From Pseudonocardia oroxyli (GTDB lineage Bacteria > Actinomycetota > Actinomycetes > Mycobacteriales > Pseudonocardiaceae): 64,000 bases of DNA. Positions 1-9,021 of this stretch are shown here, in pieces. The stretch covers positions 49,649 through 113,648 of the forward strand of contig NZ_FNBE01000005.1 in assembly GCF_900102195.1 (NCBI RefSeq), read 5' to 3'. The position numbers were made by a program, and so were the translations under genes. Numbering within the stretch: the first letter of the stretch is position 1; each line of letters starts with the position of its first letter. Below the pieces are notes generated by a model, which made no database searches, was not told the DNA's origin, and was given only the letters and a program-made list of their open reading frames with translations.

Positions 1-1250
1 CCGAACACTGGGTATCCCCGGAGCCGGTCACCCGGACCCGCGGGCAGATCATGGCCGACACCCTTGTCGAACGGCTGAGCGGGCAGGCCGCCACCGCACC
101 GGCTCAGGTGGAGATCCAGGTCCTCGTGCCCGTGGAGTCGCTGCTGGACCCCGACTCCCCGCTGCCGGCGGAGATCCCCGGGTTCGGACCCACCACTCTG
201 CTGGACGAGGCCACCTGCGTGGGCTGGCGGCGGCTGGTCGCCCGGGACGGCATCGTCATCGGCGGCGACTCCCGCCGCCGCGCCTTCGGCGGCGTCCTCG
301 CCGACTGGATCCGCGCCCGCGACCGCGGCCGCTGCACCGAACCCGGCTGTGACGCCCCGATCGCCCACCTCGACCACCGCAGACGCTGGTCCGAAGGCGG
401 CCCGACGAGCCTGGGCAACGGCCGCGGCACCTGCGCATTCCACAACCTGCTGCGCGAGCAGGCCGGCTGGCACCACGACCACCGCGAAACCACCACCCCG
501 ACCGGGCGCCGCTATGCGTTGCGGTTGTCGCAGCCCACGGTCAGCGGGCCGTCCGCAGCTCGGCGTCCAGCGCGCTCATCAGCCGCGCGATCCGGGACGA
601 CCCGGTGGGGGCGGGTGGGTAGCGGCGCAGGACGTCGGCCAGGACCGGGTCCGCGCAGGCGACGGACCGGGCGAGGCGAGCCTCCGGGTCGTCGGACAGG
701 GAGGCGACGGTCGCGGAGGCACGCAGGATGTGGCCGACCTGGGTGGCCTGGAACAGCGGGTGGAGGTAGGCGGCGGCCGCGGCGTCGCCGGCGCAGCGCG
801 CGGCGAGGCGGGCCGGCTCGGACGTCGCCTCGGCAGCGGCCCGGTGCGCGTCCAGCGACGTCACCCGCTGCAGGCGGGTCCGCGGAGCGCCCTGCACGAA
901 CTCCCACGCCGCCGCGAGCGCGGCGCGCGGACGCGGGTCGTCGTCGGTCAGGGGAAGGACCTCCTGCGCGTCCTCGGCCGCGAACCGGGCCACGACCCGC
1001 AGCTCGTCCAGGGTCAGGTCGAAGTCAGCCATGCCGCCGCGCGATCAGACAGGCCTGCGGCACGGCCGCGGCCCGGCTACCCGGCTCCGGCGCGCGGACG
1101 GTGCGGGAGACGAGCGCGAAGCCCGCCGCCTCGAGCAGGGCGGTCACGTCGTCGGGGTCCATGCGGTGGAAGTCCAGGCCGACCTCCTTGCCGAAGACCT
1201 CCGCCACGTGGTGGACCTCCGTGCCGACCTGGAAGCCGAGCAGCAGGTAG
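1..1250 (+). CDS. DUF222/HNH endonuclease, C-terminal part (5' truncated by window)
   Basis: The reading frame is open from the first bases and enters through a peptide typical of the DUF222 family (RTRGQIMADTLVERLSGQ), so the start lies upstream. Next comes an HNH nuclease core: RDRGRC, CDAPIAHLDHRRRWSEGGPTS (HLDH histidines) and GTCAFHNLLRE, at roughly nt 315-465. Such proteins are multi-copy HNH endonucleases of actinobacteria with unclear roles, often linked to mobile DNA. Recognisable homology ends near nt 530 (YALRLSQP), yet no stop occurs until 1250. The extra 240 residues are Arg/Pro/Gly-rich and lie antisense to two good minus-strand genes, so the natural stop was probably lost or the gene is a decayed 3' remnant. 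The HNH domain call is firm; the end is not. Confidence 0.6.
   Translation, partial: EHWVSPEPVTRTRGQIMADTLVERLSGQAATAPAQVEIQVLVPVESLLDPDSPLPAEIPGFGPTTLLDEATCVGWRRLVARDGIVIGGDSRRRAFGGVLADWIRARDRGRCTEPGCDAPIAHLDHRRRWSEGGPTSLGNGRGTCAFHNLLREQAGWHHDHRETTTPTGRRYALRLSQPTVSGPSAARRPARSSAARSGTTRWGRVGSGAGRRPGPGPRRRRTGRGEPPGRRTGRRRSRRHAGCGRPGWPGTAGGGRRRPRRRRRSARRGGPARTSPRQRPGARPATSPAAGGSAERPARTPTPPRARRADAGRRRSGEGPPARPRPRTGPRPAARPGSGRSQPCRRAIRQACGTAAARLPGSGARTVRETSAKPAASSRAVTSSGSMRWKSRPTSLPKTSATWWTSVPTWKPSSR
541..1032 (-). CDS. Imm-5-like putative immunity protein
   Basis: This protein of 163 residues begins MADFDLTLDELRVVARFAAEDAQEVLPL and has an Ala-rich helical body with AHRAAAEA and AAAAAYLHPL motifs. 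The layout resembles the Imm-5-like domain found in putative immunity proteins and in lone actinobacterial proteins. It is the last gene of a minus-strand set: it overlaps the methyltransferase by 8 bp, and that gene overlaps the hydrolase by 4 bp, so all three are probably co-transcribed. No toxin is visible nearby, so an immunity role is only suggested by family name. The whole gene is antisense to the run-on frame of the HNH gene. Confidence 0.6.
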   Translation of the reverse strand: MADFDLTLDELRVVARFAAEDAQEVLPLTDDDPRPRAALAAAWEFVQGAPRTRLQRVTSLDAHRAAAEATSEPARLAARCAGDAAAAAYLHPLFQATQVGHILRASATVASLSDDPEARLARSVACADPVLADVLRRYPPAPTGSSRIARLMSALDAELRTAR

Positions 1251-1678
1251 CCGCCCGGGCGCAGGGCGCGGGCGAACCCGGCGACGACGGCGGCGCGCTC
1301 CTCGGGCGCGATGTGGATCAGCGAGTACCAGGCGACGAGACCCGCGAGGTCGGTCGCCGCCAGCGCACGCATGTCCCCGACCTCGTACGCGCGGTCGGGG
1401 TAGGTCCGCCGCGCCTGCGCGACCATGGCGGGCGAGAGCTCGATCCCGGTGACGTCCAGGCCGCGGCCCGCGAGCAGATCGGTGATCGCACCGGGCCCGC
1501 TGCCGACCTCGACGGTCCGCCCGTCCGGGAACTCGGCGCCCACGATCTCGGCGAACGCACCCAGCAGGGCGCGGTCGAGCGGGGAGCGCCGCAGCTCGCT
1601 GAGGAAGAGGTCGGCGCACTCCTCGGCGATGGCGTCGTAGCCGGATCGCGTGCGGGTCAGGTAGGCGGGCTCGCTCAC
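1025..1678 (-). CDS. Class I SAM-dependent methyltransferase
   Basis: A 217-residue protein with the Rossmann SAM-binding signature VEVGSGPGAITDLL (motif I), an acidic motif II region (VTGIELSP) and the later SLIHI and LRPGGYLLLGF motifs (IV-VI). It likely transfers a methyl group to a small molecule; the substrate cannot be read. I chose the GTG at 1678 because it overlaps the TGA of the upstream hydrolase gene (GTGA, 4 bp), typical translational coupling. A longer upstream reading in the same frame is antisense-like shadow of the hydrolase gene. It is the middle gene of a hydrolase-methyltransferase-Imm5 operon. Confidence 0.85.
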   Translation of the reverse strand: MSEPAYLTRTRSGYDAIAEECADLFLSELRRSPLDRALLGAFAEIVGAEFPDGRTVEVGSGPGAITDLLAGRGLDVTGIELSPAMVAQARRTYPDRAYEVGDMRALAATDLAGLVAWYSLIHIAPEERAAVVAGFARALRPGGYLLLGFQVGTEVHHVAEVFGKEVGLDFHRMDPDDVTALLEAAGFALVSRTVRAPEPGSRAAAVPQACLIARRHG

Positions 1679-2547
1679 CCCCGGGAGGTTACGGACACGA
1701 TCTCGCCGACGACGTCGTCGTACAGCTCGGCGGGGATCGCGTGGCCCATCCCGGGGTGGCAGACGAAGCGGGCGCCGGGGATGGCGCGGGCCGTGTCGCG
1801 CCCGGCCTGCCACCGGATGAGCGGGTCGTCGCGACCGGAGAGGACGAGCGTCGGCGCGGTGATCGTGGCGAGCGGCGCGAAACGGTGGGCGCGGCCCGCG
1901 GCGAGCTGGCGCTGCGTGGTGCCCTGGTCGCGGGGGTGGCGCTCGTGGCTGATCCGCGCGGCCTCGCGCGCCCACTCCTCCGGGAACGGGTAGCCGGGCG
2001 AGGCGACCGCCCGGTAGATCTCGACCAGCTGCTCCTCGGGATCGGACCCCAGGCGCGCCAACCTGCGGAACACGCCCGGCCGCAGGTAACGCAGGGTACG
2101 GAGCACGCCGATGCCGGCGGGCGCACCCATCGCGCTGATCACGGAACGCACCCGCTCGGGATTCTCCGCGGCCAGTCCCTGCGCCAGCGCGGCGCCCATC
2201 GACCCGCCCATCACGTGCGCACTGGACCAACCCTGGGCGTCCACGACGGCGAGGGCGTCGTCGAGCATGTCGCGCGCGGTGTAGACGGGCGGGACCCGGC
2301 CGAGCAGCGCGCGAAAGGGCTTAGGCGCCTCGACCGGGGCGAAGGAGGTCGACAGGCCGGTGTCGCGGTTGTCGAACCGGACGACCGCGAAACCCGCCTC
2401 GACGAGCTTCTGGACGAACCCGTCCGGCCACCACACCATCTGAAAGTCCAGACCCATGATCAACAGGAGCGGCTCGCCCTCGCCGAAGCGCTCGTAGGCG
2501 AGCCGGACGTCGCCGTTCTCGGTGTACCGGATCATGCGGACCTCCAT
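1675..2547 (-). CDS. Alpha/beta hydrolase
   Basis: This 290-residue alpha/beta-fold hydrolase has the nucleophile elbow GGSMGAA, an oxyanion region LLLIMGLD near the N-terminus, a late acid strand (TLVLSGRDDPLI) and the catalytic His in PGMGHAIP. The FDNRDTGLS motif is common in lipase/esterase- or TAP-like actinobacterial hydrolases. Its substrate is unknown. The start at 2547 (MEVRMIRYTENG) could also be four codons later. It leads a minus-strand operon with a methyltransferase and an Imm-5-like protein and is divergent from a TetR gene 32 bp away, which probably controls it. Confidence 0.85.
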   Translation of the reverse strand: MEVRMIRYTENGDVRLAYERFGEGEPLLLIMGLDFQMVWWPDGFVQKLVEAGFAVVRFDNRDTGLSTSFAPVEAPKPFRALLGRVPPVYTARDMLDDALAVVDAQGWSSAHVMGGSMGAALAQGLAAENPERVRSVISAMGAPAGIGVLRTLRYLRPGVFRRLARLGSDPEEQLVEIYRAVASPGYPFPEEWAREAARISHERHPRDQGTTQRQLAAGRAHRFAPLATITAPTLVLSGRDDPLIRWQAGRDTARAIPGARFVCHPGMGHAIPAELYDDVVGEIVSVTSRG

Positions 2548-2552
2548 CTGCG

Positions 2553-2573
2553 AACAGCGTTAACAGATAGGGT
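2553..2573. promoter_or_regulatory. Shared divergent promoter/operator of hydrolase and TetR genes
   Basis: The 32-bp gap between divergent starts contains GTTAAC (2559-2564) within AACAGCGTTAACAG (2553-2566), which read on the minus strand holds two CTGTT half-sites. Directly after it is TAGGGT (2568-2573), a TANNNT -10 element 6 nt before the tetR ATG, so that mRNA is predicted to be leaderless. A TetR dimer bound here would block both genes. This is inference from sequence layout. Confidence 0.5.
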
Positions 2574-2579
2574 AGCGGC

Positions 2580-3191
2580 ATGCCGCCCGGACCCGCACGC
2601 TCGTTGACCGTGGACGGCATCGCGGCGGCGGCCGTCGAGCTGGCCGACGCGGGCGGGCTCGACGCCGTGACCATGCGGTCGGTCGCCCGCGCGGTGGGCA
2701 GCAGCGCGCCGGGGCTCTACCGCTACGTCGCCTCGCGCGAGGAGCTGGTCGGGCACATGGTCGACCGGGTCAGCGCGGACCTCGACCACCCGACGCCGAG
2801 CGCGGCCTGGCTCGAGGATCTGCTCGTGGTGACCGAGCGGCAGGTGGCACTGCACCGCGCGCACCCGTGGCTCGCCGCGGCGTCCGCGGTGCCGGCGCCG
2901 CTCGGTCCGCATGCGCTGGACCATCTGGAATGGGGGCTCCGCGTCCTGGCGCCGGTCGAGGTTCCGGCCCGGGCGAAGATGGAGGCGATCGCGATGACCA
3001 ACGGGATCGCCGCACTCTTCGCCGCGAGCGGACCGGTGAGCCCGTCGCTCTTCCGGTACCTCGCCGCGGACCGCCACCCCGAGCTCGCGGCCCTCGCGGC
3101 GAAGGCGGACCCGGGGGAGGGGAGCGACGATCTACTGCGCCGCGTCCTCACGGGCGTGGTGAAGGCGGTGCTGAACCCGGGCGATCAGTAG
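2580..3191 (+). CDS. TetR/AcrR family transcriptional regulator
   Basis: This 203-residue regulator carries an N-terminal TetR helix-turn-helix (about residues 10-55: [18 protein letters not shown], then [27 protein letters not shown]). The C-terminal ligand domain resembles the TetR_C_1 type. It is divergent from the hydrolase operon and probably represses it and itself. The start has no ribosome binding site but a TAGGGT hexamer 6 nt upstream, fitting a leaderless transcript. Its 3' end overlaps the end of the convergent nitrate reductase gene by 7 bp, with no room for a terminator. Confidence 0.9.
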   Translation: MPPGPARSLTVDGIAAAAVELADAGGLDAVTMRSVARAVGSSAPGLYRYVASREELVGHMVDRVSADLDHPTPSAAWLEDLLVVTERQVALHRAHPWLAAASAVPAPLGPHALDHLEWGLRVLAPVEVPARAKMEAIAMTNGIAALFAASGPVSPSLFRYLAADRHPELAALAAKADPGEGSDDLLRRVLTGVVKAVLNPGDQ

Positions 3192-6100
3192 ACGTCCCGG
3201 GAGTAGCGGCCCTCGGCCGTCATCCGCTTGACGAAGGCCGCCGCGTCCGTCCCACCGTGCGCGGTGATCACCTCTCGCAGCGCGGTGTCGACGTCCTTGG
3301 CCATGCGGGAGGCGTCGCCGCAGACGTAGAAGTGGGCGCCCCGATCGAGCCACCGCCACAGCTCGGCGCCGTGCTCGCGCATCCGGTCCTGGACGTAGAC
3401 CTTGTGCCGCTGGTCGCGGGAGAAGGCGACGTCCAGCCTGCTCAGGGCGCCGTCGGCCTGCATCCGGGTCAGCTCGTCGCGGTAGTAGAAATCCGTGGCG
3501 CGGCGTTGCTCGCCGAAGAACAGCCAGTTCGGGCCGCGGTGGCCGCGGGCCTGCCGATCCTCGAGGAAGCCGAGGAACGGCGCGACGCCCGTCCCCGGGC
3601 CCACCATGATCATGGGGGTGTCCGCGTCGGTCGGCGGGCGGAACCGCGGCGCCGGGGTGACGAGCACGCTGGTCGGCTCGGTCGCGGCGTCGGCCATGAA
3701 CGTGGAGCACACGCCGCGCCGGGCGCGGCCGTGCAGGCTGGTGAACCGGACGACCGAGACCGTCAGCGAGATCGCGTCCGGGCTGGTCAGCGGGCTGGAC
3801 GAGATCGAGTACCGACGCGGGGCGAGGGCACCGAGCACGTCCACCCAGTCCTGGGCGCCTGCCCGCACCGCGAACTCGGCGAGGACGTCCGGCGCCTGGC
3901 GGTCCCAGGTCCAGCGGGCGAGATCGGTGTCGTGGCCCGCCCGGAGGAGCTCCCGCAGGGTGCGGTCCCCGGTGCGTTCCGCGACGAACTGCAGCAGGGC
4001 GGGCGTGATGCGCGTGATGTCGAGGCCGGTGCGCAGCGCCTCCACGAAGGGGACCTCGACCCCGCGGACCGTCACCGGGTCCTCGGCGGCGGCGCCGGTG
4101 AGCTCCAGCCACTCCGCCACCAGCTCGGGGTGGTTGACCGGGCGGACGCTCAACGTGTCGCCCGCCTGGTAGGCGAAGCCCTCACCGGCGAAGGTGAAGC
4201 GGCGGACCTCCTTCGTCGAGCCGGGCAGGCTGAGCAGGGTGCTCTCGCTCAGGTGCGCCTCGACGGCGGCGGGTCGCGCCGGTTCCGCGGGCGCCCGCCG
4301 CACTATGGAGCCACAACTGTCGTTCTCGGGCTCGGAAACGACGGTTGTGGCTCGATGATGGGGACCGAAGGCGGCGGACACGTCCTCGAGCCAAGCCTCG
4401 GCCGGGGCCTCGAAGTCGGTGTCGCAGTCGACGCGGTCGAGCACGCGCTCGGCGCCGAGCTCGGCGAGGCGGGCGTCGAGGCGGCGGCCGTGGCCGCAGA
4501 ACTCGGTGTAGCTGGGGTCCCCGAGGGCCAGCACCGCGAACCGGACGTCCTCCAGGCCCGCGTGTTCGGCCAGCCCCTCCCAGAAGTCGACGCCGACGTC
4601 CGGCGCGTCGCCGTCGCCGAACGTGCTGGTCACGACCACGAGATCAGAGCCGGGCGGGACGGCGGCCGGGGTCGTGTCGGCCATGCTGAGCAGCCGGGGC
4701 CGCCGCGCGGCGAGCCGGTCGGCCACGCGCTCGGCGATGCCCTCGGCGTTGCCGGTCTGCGAGGCCCACAGGACGAGCAGCGGCCGACCCGGCTCGGCGG
4801 GCTCACCGGTGGCCGCCCGCGAGAACGCCCCCGCCAGCATCCCGTTGATCCAGGCCGCGGACTCGGCGTCGACCGGCGCGTCGGCGGGCAGGACGGGCAC
4901 CCCCGGCTCCCCCTGCCCGACGCCGGCGAGGAACCCCGCGAGGTACGTGCGGGCCGCGCCGGTCGGCACCGGCGGCCGCACGTCCCCCAGCCCGAGCGCG
5001 GCGGCGAGCACCGTGACCGACTCGCGTGTCGGAAGCGGGGGACTCGCGGGCTCGGAGGGCAGGACTCGCGTGTCGGGAGCGGGGGACACGCGGGTGACCG
5101 CGACGGCGCAGGCCTTGAGCTCGGGTTGGTAGGACGCCGGGTCGACCGCGTCGTAGGTGACGGCGTTGACCGCGAGCTCCGCGCCGAAGAGGTCCGCCCA
5201 GTGGAAGGGGGCCCAGCACAGGCCCGGACGCACCCGGTCGGTGATCCTGGCGGGGAGGACGGCGCGGCCGCGGCGGGAGGTGATCGCGACAAGGTCGCCG
5301 TCTCGGATGTCGCCCGCGTCCGCCGGGTTGAGCTCGACGAACGGGCCCGGGTCGAGCTTGTTCAGCGTGGCGACCTTGCCGGTCTTGGTCAGCGTGTGCC
5401 ACTGGTGCTGGACCCGGCCCGTGGTCAGGACCAGCGGGAACTCGTCGTCGGGGAGCTCGGCCGCGGGCAGGTGCGGGCGGGGGAGGAACTGCGCCTTGCC
5501 GCTGGGGGTGGCGAACCGCTCCCGGTACCGCACGGGGTTGCGGTCCGGGCCGCCCGGGGCGGCGGGCCACTGGACGGGGCCCTCCCGCAGGCGCGCGTAG
5601 GTGGCGCCGCGGACGTCGTAGCCGGTCGCGGGGTTGAACGCGCCCTTGAGCTCCTCGAACACCTCCTCGGCGGAGTGGTAGGTGAAGTGCTCGGCGTAGC
5701 CCATCTCGCAGGCGACCCGGGCGATGATCTGCCAGTCCGGCAGGGCCTCGCCGGGCGGGGCGACGGCGGGCTGCAGGAGCGTCAGGTTCCGCTCCGAGTT
5801 GATCATCACGCCCTCGAGCTCGGCCCACATCGACGCCGGCAGCACCACGTCCGCGTAGGGGTTGGTCTCGGTCTCGGCGAAGACGTCCTGGGTCACGACG
5901 AAGGCGCGCTCCAGCGCCTCGACGACCCGCCCGCGGTTCGGCATGCTCGCCACGGGGTTGGTGCAGACGATCCAGCAGGCCTTGATCTCGCCGTTCGCCA
6001 TCCGGTCGAACATGTCGACGGCGCCGGTGTCCACGTCCGGCCGGATGGTGCCCTCGGGGATCCCCCAGAGCTCCTCGACGAACCGGCGGTCCGCCTCGCT

Positions 6101-7144
6101 GAGCACCGCCCGCTGGCCGGGCAGGCCGGGTCCCATGTAGCCCATCTCGCGGCCGCCCATGGCGTTCGGCTGGCCGGTCAGGGAGAACGGGCCGGAGCCC
6201 GGCCGACAGATCGCGCCGGTGGCGAGGTGCAGGTTGACCAGGGCGTTCGTGTTCCAGGTGCCGTGCGTGGACTGGTTGAGTCCCATGGTCCAGCAGCTCA
6301 TCCAGTTCTCGGCGCCGCCGATCAGGTCGGCGGCGCGACGCAGGTCGGCCTCGGGCACCCCGGTCACCGACGACACGTGCGCGGGTGTGTACTCCGCCAG
6401 GAACTCCGGCATCGCCTCCCAGCCCTCGGTGCGGGCGGCGATGAAGTCGTGGTTCGGCTCGAGGAGGTGCAGCAGCCCGTTCAGCAGCGCGAGGTCCGTA
6501 CCCGGCGCGACCTGCAGGAACAGGTCCGCCTTGGCGGCGGTGGCCGTGCGCCGGGGATCGACGACGATGAGCCGGGCGCCCTGCTTGACCCGGTCCATCA
6601 TCCGCAGGAAGAGGATCGGGTGACAGTCGGCCATGTTGGACCCGACGACCAGGAAGACGTCCGCGTGGTCGAAGTCCTCGTACGAGCCGGGGGGACCGTC
6701 GGAGCCCAGGGACTGCTTGTAGCCGGTGCCCGCGCTCGCCATGCACAGCCGCGAGTTCGACTCGATCCACGTGGTGCGCCAGAAGCCCTTGGCCAGCTTG
6801 GTCGCGAGGTACTGCGCCTCGAGGGTCATCTGGCCGGAGACGTAGAGCGACAGCGCGTCCGGGCCGTGCTCGTCGAGGATCTCCCGCAGCCGCCGCGCGG
6901 TCAGCGAGATGGCCTCGTCGACGGGGGTGCGGGCACCCCCGACCAGCGCGGTGTCGAGGCGGCCCTCGGCCGTCAGCATCGGTGCGGAATGGGCCCCCTT
7001 CGTGCAGAGCCGGCCGAAGTTGGCCGGGTGCTCGGCGTCTCCGCGGACCTTGACGACCGTGCCGCCGGGAACGTCGTGGGAGACGTCCAGGACCATCCCG
7101 CAGCCGACGCCGCAGTACGAACAGACGGTGCGCACGCTACCCAC
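3185..7144 (-). CDS. Bifunctional assimilatory nitrate reductase / sulfite-reductase-type flavoprotein fusion
   Basis: This 1319-residue fusion reduces nitrate to nitrite using electrons from NADPH. Residues 1-~680 are a molybdopterin oxidoreductase with an N-terminal [4Fe-4S] motif (C8, C11, C15, C47) and the dinucleotide-binding C-terminal part ([17 protein letters not shown]). About 785-935 is a flavodoxin domain ([11 protein letters not shown]). From about 960 on is a CysJ-like FAD-binding domain (RRYSISSSP) and NAD(P)-binding domain ([28 protein letters not shown]), ending RYSRDVY. The fusion replaces the separate reductase subunit of classic NasC systems and is known in actinobacteria. 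TACCGT lies 7 nt before the GTG start, suggesting leaderless mRNA. Two repeat elements interrupt the linkers (5019-5094 and 4308-4353). No nitrite reductase is in the window. Confidence 0.92.
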   Translation of the reverse strand: MGSVRTVCSYCGVGCGMVLDVSHDVPGGTVVKVRGDAEHPANFGRLCTKGAHSAPMLTAEGRLDTALVGGARTPVDEAISLTARRLREILDEHGPDALSLYVSGQMTLEAQYLATKLAKGFWRTTWIESNSRLCMASAGTGYKQSLGSDGPPGSYEDFDHADVFLVVGSNMADCHPILFLRMMDRVKQGARLIVVDPRRTATAAKADLFLQVAPGTDLALLNGLLHLLEPNHDFIAARTEGWEAMPEFLAEYTPAHVSSVTGVPEADLRRAADLIGGAENWMSCWTMGLNQSTHGTWNTNALVNLHLATGAICRPGSGPFSLTGQPNAMGGREMGYMGPGLPGQRAVLSEADRRFVEELWGIPEGTIRPDVDTGAVDMFDRMANGEIKACWIVCTNPVASMPNRGRVVEALERAFVVTQDVFAETETNPYADVVLPASMWAELEGVMINSERNLTLLQPAVAPPGEALPDWQIIARVACEMGYAEHFTYHSAEEVFEELKGAFNPATGYDVRGATYARLREGPVQWPAAPGGPDRNPVRYRERFATPSGKAQFLPRPHLPAAELPDDEFPLVLTTGRVQHQWHTLTKTGKVATLNKLDPGPFVELNPADAGDIRDGDLVAITSRRGRAVLPARITDRVRPGLCWAPFHWADLFGAELAVNAVTYDAVDPASYQPELKACAVAVTRVSPAPDTRVLPSEPASPPLPTRESVTVLAAALGLGDVRPPVPTGAARTYLAGFLAGVGQGEPGVPVLPADAPVDAESAAWINGMLAGAFSRAATGEPAEPGRPLLVLWASQTGNAEGIAERVADRLAARRPRLLSMADTTPAAVPPGSDLVVVTSTFGDGDAPDVGVDFWEGLAEHAGLEDVRFAVLALGDPSYTEFCGHGRRLDARLAELGAERVLDRVDCDTDFEAPAEAWLEDVSAAFGPHHRATTVVSEPENDSCGSIVRRAPAEPARPAAVEAHLSESTLLSLPGSTKEVRRFTFAGEGFAYQAGDTLSVRPVNHPELVAEWLELTGAAAEDPVTVRGVEVPFVEALRTGLDITRITPALLQFVAERTGDRTLRELLRAGHDTDLARWTWDRQAPDVLAEFAVRAGAQDWVDVLGALAPRRYSISSSPLTSPDAISLTVSVVRFTSLHGRARRGVCSTFMADAATEPTSVLVTPAPRFRPPTDADTPMIMVGPGTGVAPFLGFLEDRQARGHRGPNWLFFGEQRRATDFYYRDELTRMQADGALSRLDVAFSRDQRHKVYVQDRMREHGAELWRWLDRGAHFYVCGDASRMAKDVDTALREVITAHGGTDAAAFVKRMTAEGRYSRDVY
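4308..4353. repeat. 46-bp hairpin inside the nitrate reductase coding region
   Basis: Two 17-nt arms (4308-4324, starting GAGCCACAAC; and 4337-4353, ending GTTGTGGCTC) are complementary at 16 of 17 positions around a 12-nt loop. It lies in the linker between the flavodoxin and FAD-binding domains (about residues 930-945), where added residues would be tolerated. It looks like a palindromic repeat element that inserted in frame. Confidence 0.7.
5019..5094. repeat. Two 32-bp direct repeats in nitrate reductase linker
   Basis: Units at 5019-5050 and 5063-5094 match at 30 of 32 bases; each begins GACTCGCGTGTCGG and ends GGGGGAC(T/A)CGCGGG. They lie at the junction between the molybdopterin and flavodoxin parts (about residues 683-709), encoding a Pro/Ser-rich stretch. 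A third, related unit is at 33978-34009 in the E2 acyltransferase gene. Confidence 0.8.
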
Positions 7145-7190
7145 GCCGGTGACGGTAGGAAGCGCACGTTGCCCCCGTCGGTCCGCGACG

Positions 7191-7988
7191 TCACAGAGCG
7201 CTCACATCCGCCTTCTCGCGGTTGTGCGCCCACTCCGCCGCCTCCCGCGCGACGCGTTCGACCGCGCCCCGCCACTGCGCGACGGCCGCCTCCCGCTCCG
7301 CCGGGTCCGCGCCCGAGACGGTCAGGACCAGCCGCGCACCCTGCCCGGACCCCGGCACCAGCTCGACGCGGACGTGGTCGCCGGGCTCGCCGGGTCCCGG
7401 GTCGAACTCCGGGGCCGGGGCGCCGTCGAGGACCAGCTCCCACGCGACGTCCGCGGGGCAGGTGAGCTGCCGGTCGAACCGGGCCGACCAGCCGTCGGGT
7501 CCCTCGGTGAGCACCGGCCGGTCCAGGCCGAACAGCCGGACGAGCTCCTCGTGCTCGTCGATCATTCGGCCCGCGGGCGGCACCGGCTCCCCGGCGACGA
7601 CGGCCCGCAGCGCGGCCAGGCAGGCGCCCCAGCCGGCGGCGAGGCTGGCGCCGAGGGGGCGGTCGTCGAACGTGTGGGTGAGCGCGACGACCGTCTCGCC
7701 CGCCTCCGGGGTCAGCTCGATCCGGATCTCCTCGGTGTCCCAGAGGAAGACGAACAGGTGCGGGGGTTCCACGGCCACCACCCGGCCGGACCCGCCCTCG
7801 CCCTCCTCGAAGGCGGCGAACCGCATGGCTCCGCCGGGGCGCAGGTCCAGCTCGACGGGGCTCGGGAACCAGGCGCCGAGGTGCTCGGGCTCGGTCACCG
7901 CCCGCCACACCTTCTCGATCGCGTGCGGGTAGCGGCGCTCGACGCGGACACGCGCGCGGCCGTCGGCGGTGGACATGCGGTCGGTCAT
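7191..7988 (-). CDS. SRPBCC (AHSA1-type) domain protein
   Basis: This 265-residue protein has an AHSA1/START-like fold signature: [46 protein letters not shown], then LFVFLWDT and [18 protein letters not shown] second, weaker SRPBCC-like half follows (residues ~140-260), so it may be a tandem duplication. These proteins bind hydrophobic ligands; the role is unknown. Its start overlaps the stop of the ArsR gene by 4 bp (ATGA), a common ArsR-SRPBCC operon where the small regulator controls the pair. Confidence 0.85.
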   Translation of the reverse strand: MTDRMSTADGRARVRVERRYPHAIEKVWRAVTEPEHLGAWFPSPVELDLRPGGAMRFAAFEEGEGGSGRVVAVEPPHLFVFLWDTEEIRIELTPEAGETVVALTHTFDDRPLGASLAAGWGACLAALRAVVAGEPVPPAGRMIDEHEELVRLFGLDRPVLTEGPDGWSARFDRQLTCPADVAWELVLDGAPAPEFDPGPGEPGDHVRVELVPGSGQGARLVLTVSGADPAEREAAVAQWRGAVERVAREAAEWAHNREKADVSAL

Positions 7989-8296
7989 GAGTCCTCCATG
8001 CGGTCCAGGTGCTCACCCAAGCGGTCGAGGCCGCGATCCCAGAGCCACCGGTAGGGCTCGAGCCAGTCCGCGACGGCGGCGAGCGGCTCCGGGCGCAGCG
8101 CGTACCAGCGCTTCTGCGCCTCGGCGCGCACGGAGACGAACCCGCTGTCCCGCAGGATGCGCAGCTGCTTGGACACGATCGGTTGCGCCACCCCGAGCTC
8201 CTCGGCCAGGTCGCCGACGAGGCGGGGCCCGGCTCGCAGGCCGTCCAGGATCTCCCGGCGCAGCGGCAGGGCGAGGACCTCGAACGGGGTGGGCAC
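7985..8296 (-). CDS. ArsR/SmtB family winged-helix regulator
   Basis: The 103-residue protein is nearly all winged helix: PLRREILDGLRAGPRLVGDLAEEL followed by recognition helix VAQPIVSKQLRILRDSGFVSV and wing AEAQKRWYALRPEPL. No obvious metal-binding Cys pair is present, so it is likely not a metal sensor; such proteins paired with SRPBCC genes usually self-regulate their operon. Start is GTG at 8296. Palindromic ATACC/GGTAT sites lie just upstream. Confidence 0.9.
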   Translation of the reverse strand: MPTPFEVLALPLRREILDGLRAGPRLVGDLAEELGVAQPIVSKQLRILRDSGFVSVRAEAQKRWYALRPEPLAAVADWLEPYRWLWDRGLDRLGEHLDRMEDS

Positions 8297-8305
8297 CCCC
8301 TATGA

Positions 8306-8326
8306 ATACCTACAACGGTATATACC
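8306..8326. promoter_or_regulatory. Likely ArsR operator
   Basis: The stretch holds ATACC (8306-8310), a 6-nt gap, then the perfect 10-bp palindrome GGTATATACC (8317-8326). It is an AT-rich island in GC-rich DNA between the ArsR start (8296) and the end of the next gene (8338). The layout suits binding of an ArsR dimer over the promoter. Confidence 0.55.
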
Positions 8327-8337
8327 TGTCAAGGAAC

Positions 8338-8958
8338 CTAAGTGAGGTGCGTCCCGAGGCCGTCGAGGACGAGGTCCAGGCCCCAGTCGAACTCGGCCGC
8401 GAAGGAGTAGCCCGGCTGCGCGACGTGCTCGCGGGCGAGCTCGACCAGGTGCGGGAACGCGCCCTCGTCGAGGCCGGCGGCGGTCTCCCGGGCGACGTCC
8501 GGAACGGGGACCTGACGCAGGCCCGCCTCCTGCACCGCGAAGCCGTACACGTACGCGTCCAGCGCCGCGATCGCGTGCGCGGCCAGCGGGATCGTGAAGC
8601 CCGCGGTGCGCAGGACGCCGAGCACGGCGTCGAGTCGGGCCAGGGTGGCGAGGCCCGGGGAGGCGCGCGAGTCCAGCAGCGGGATGGCCCAGGAGTGCGC
8701 GGCGAGCACCGCGCGCAGCGAGGCGTAGTGCCGACGCAGCGCGGCCTTCCAGTACGCCCCCGCGGGCGGCGCGACCTCGGCGAACACGGCGTCGACCATG
8801 CCGTCGAGCAGCGCGGACTTGTTCACGACGTGGTGGTAGAGCGACATCGCCTCGATGCTCAGCTCCGCGCCGAGCCGCCGCATGGTCACCGCGGCGAGCC
8901 CTTCCGCGTCCGCCACGGCCAGTGCGGTCGCCAGCACGCGCTCGCGAGTCAACGGCAT
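8338..8958 (-). CDS. TetR/AcrR family regulator (TetR_C-type ligand domain)
   Basis: A 206-residue regulator: helix-turn-helix at about 5-50 (RERVLATALAVADAEGLAAVTMRRLGAELSIEAMSLYHHV, with the SLYHHV motif) and a C-terminal domain with YVYGFAVQE typical of TetR-class (TetR_C_1) ligand pockets. It is divergent from an oxidoreductase gene and sits beside two identical-arm operators, so it most likely represses both. TAAGTT lies 6 nt before its ATG and overlaps the first operator, fitting leaderless, autoregulated expression. Confidence 0.92.
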   Translation of the reverse strand: MPLTRERVLATALAVADAEGLAAVTMRRLGAELSIEAMSLYHHVVNKSALLDGMVDAVFAEVAPPAGAYWKAALRRHYASLRAVLAAHSWAIPLLDSRASPGLATLARLDAVLGVLRTAGFTIPLAAHAIAALDAYVYGFAVQEAGLRQVPVPDVARETAAGLDEGAFPHLVELAREHVAQPGYSFAAEFDWGLDLVLDGLGTHLT

Positions 8959-8966
8959 GGACGGAA

Positions 8967-9012
8967 CTTACACCGTAAGGCTATGCTGCGCCGCATGGAC
9001 TTACAACGTAAG
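8967..9012. promoter_or_regulatory. Paired TetR operators between tetR and oxidoreductase
   Basis: Two 13-bp palindromes, CTTAC-N3-GTAAG, occur at 8967-8979 (spacer ACC) and 9000-9012 (spacer AAC). Their starts are 33 bp apart, about three helical turns, so dimers would bind the same face. TATGCT at 8982-8987 lies between them and is a good -10 for the oxidoreductase; TAAGTT on the minus strand overlaps the first site. Confidence 0.8.
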
Positions 9013-9021
9013 GCTGGTGTG

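Noticed and set aside
541..1032. Toxin-immunity pair with the HNH nuclease
   Set aside because: The HNH protein is DUF222-type without secretion signals and the genes face in opposite directions with overlap; proximity alone is not evidence.
1679..2230. N-terminal extension of the methyltransferase inside the hydrolase gene
   Set aside because: Arg/Pro-rich shadow sequence; the GTGA-coupled start at 1678 begins the conserved part.
2867..7465. A very long open frame on the plus strand antisense to the nitrate reductase gene
   Set aside because: Composition is Arg/Gly/Asp mirror of the opposite-strand codon pattern, with no domain; the minus-strand protein explains the openness.
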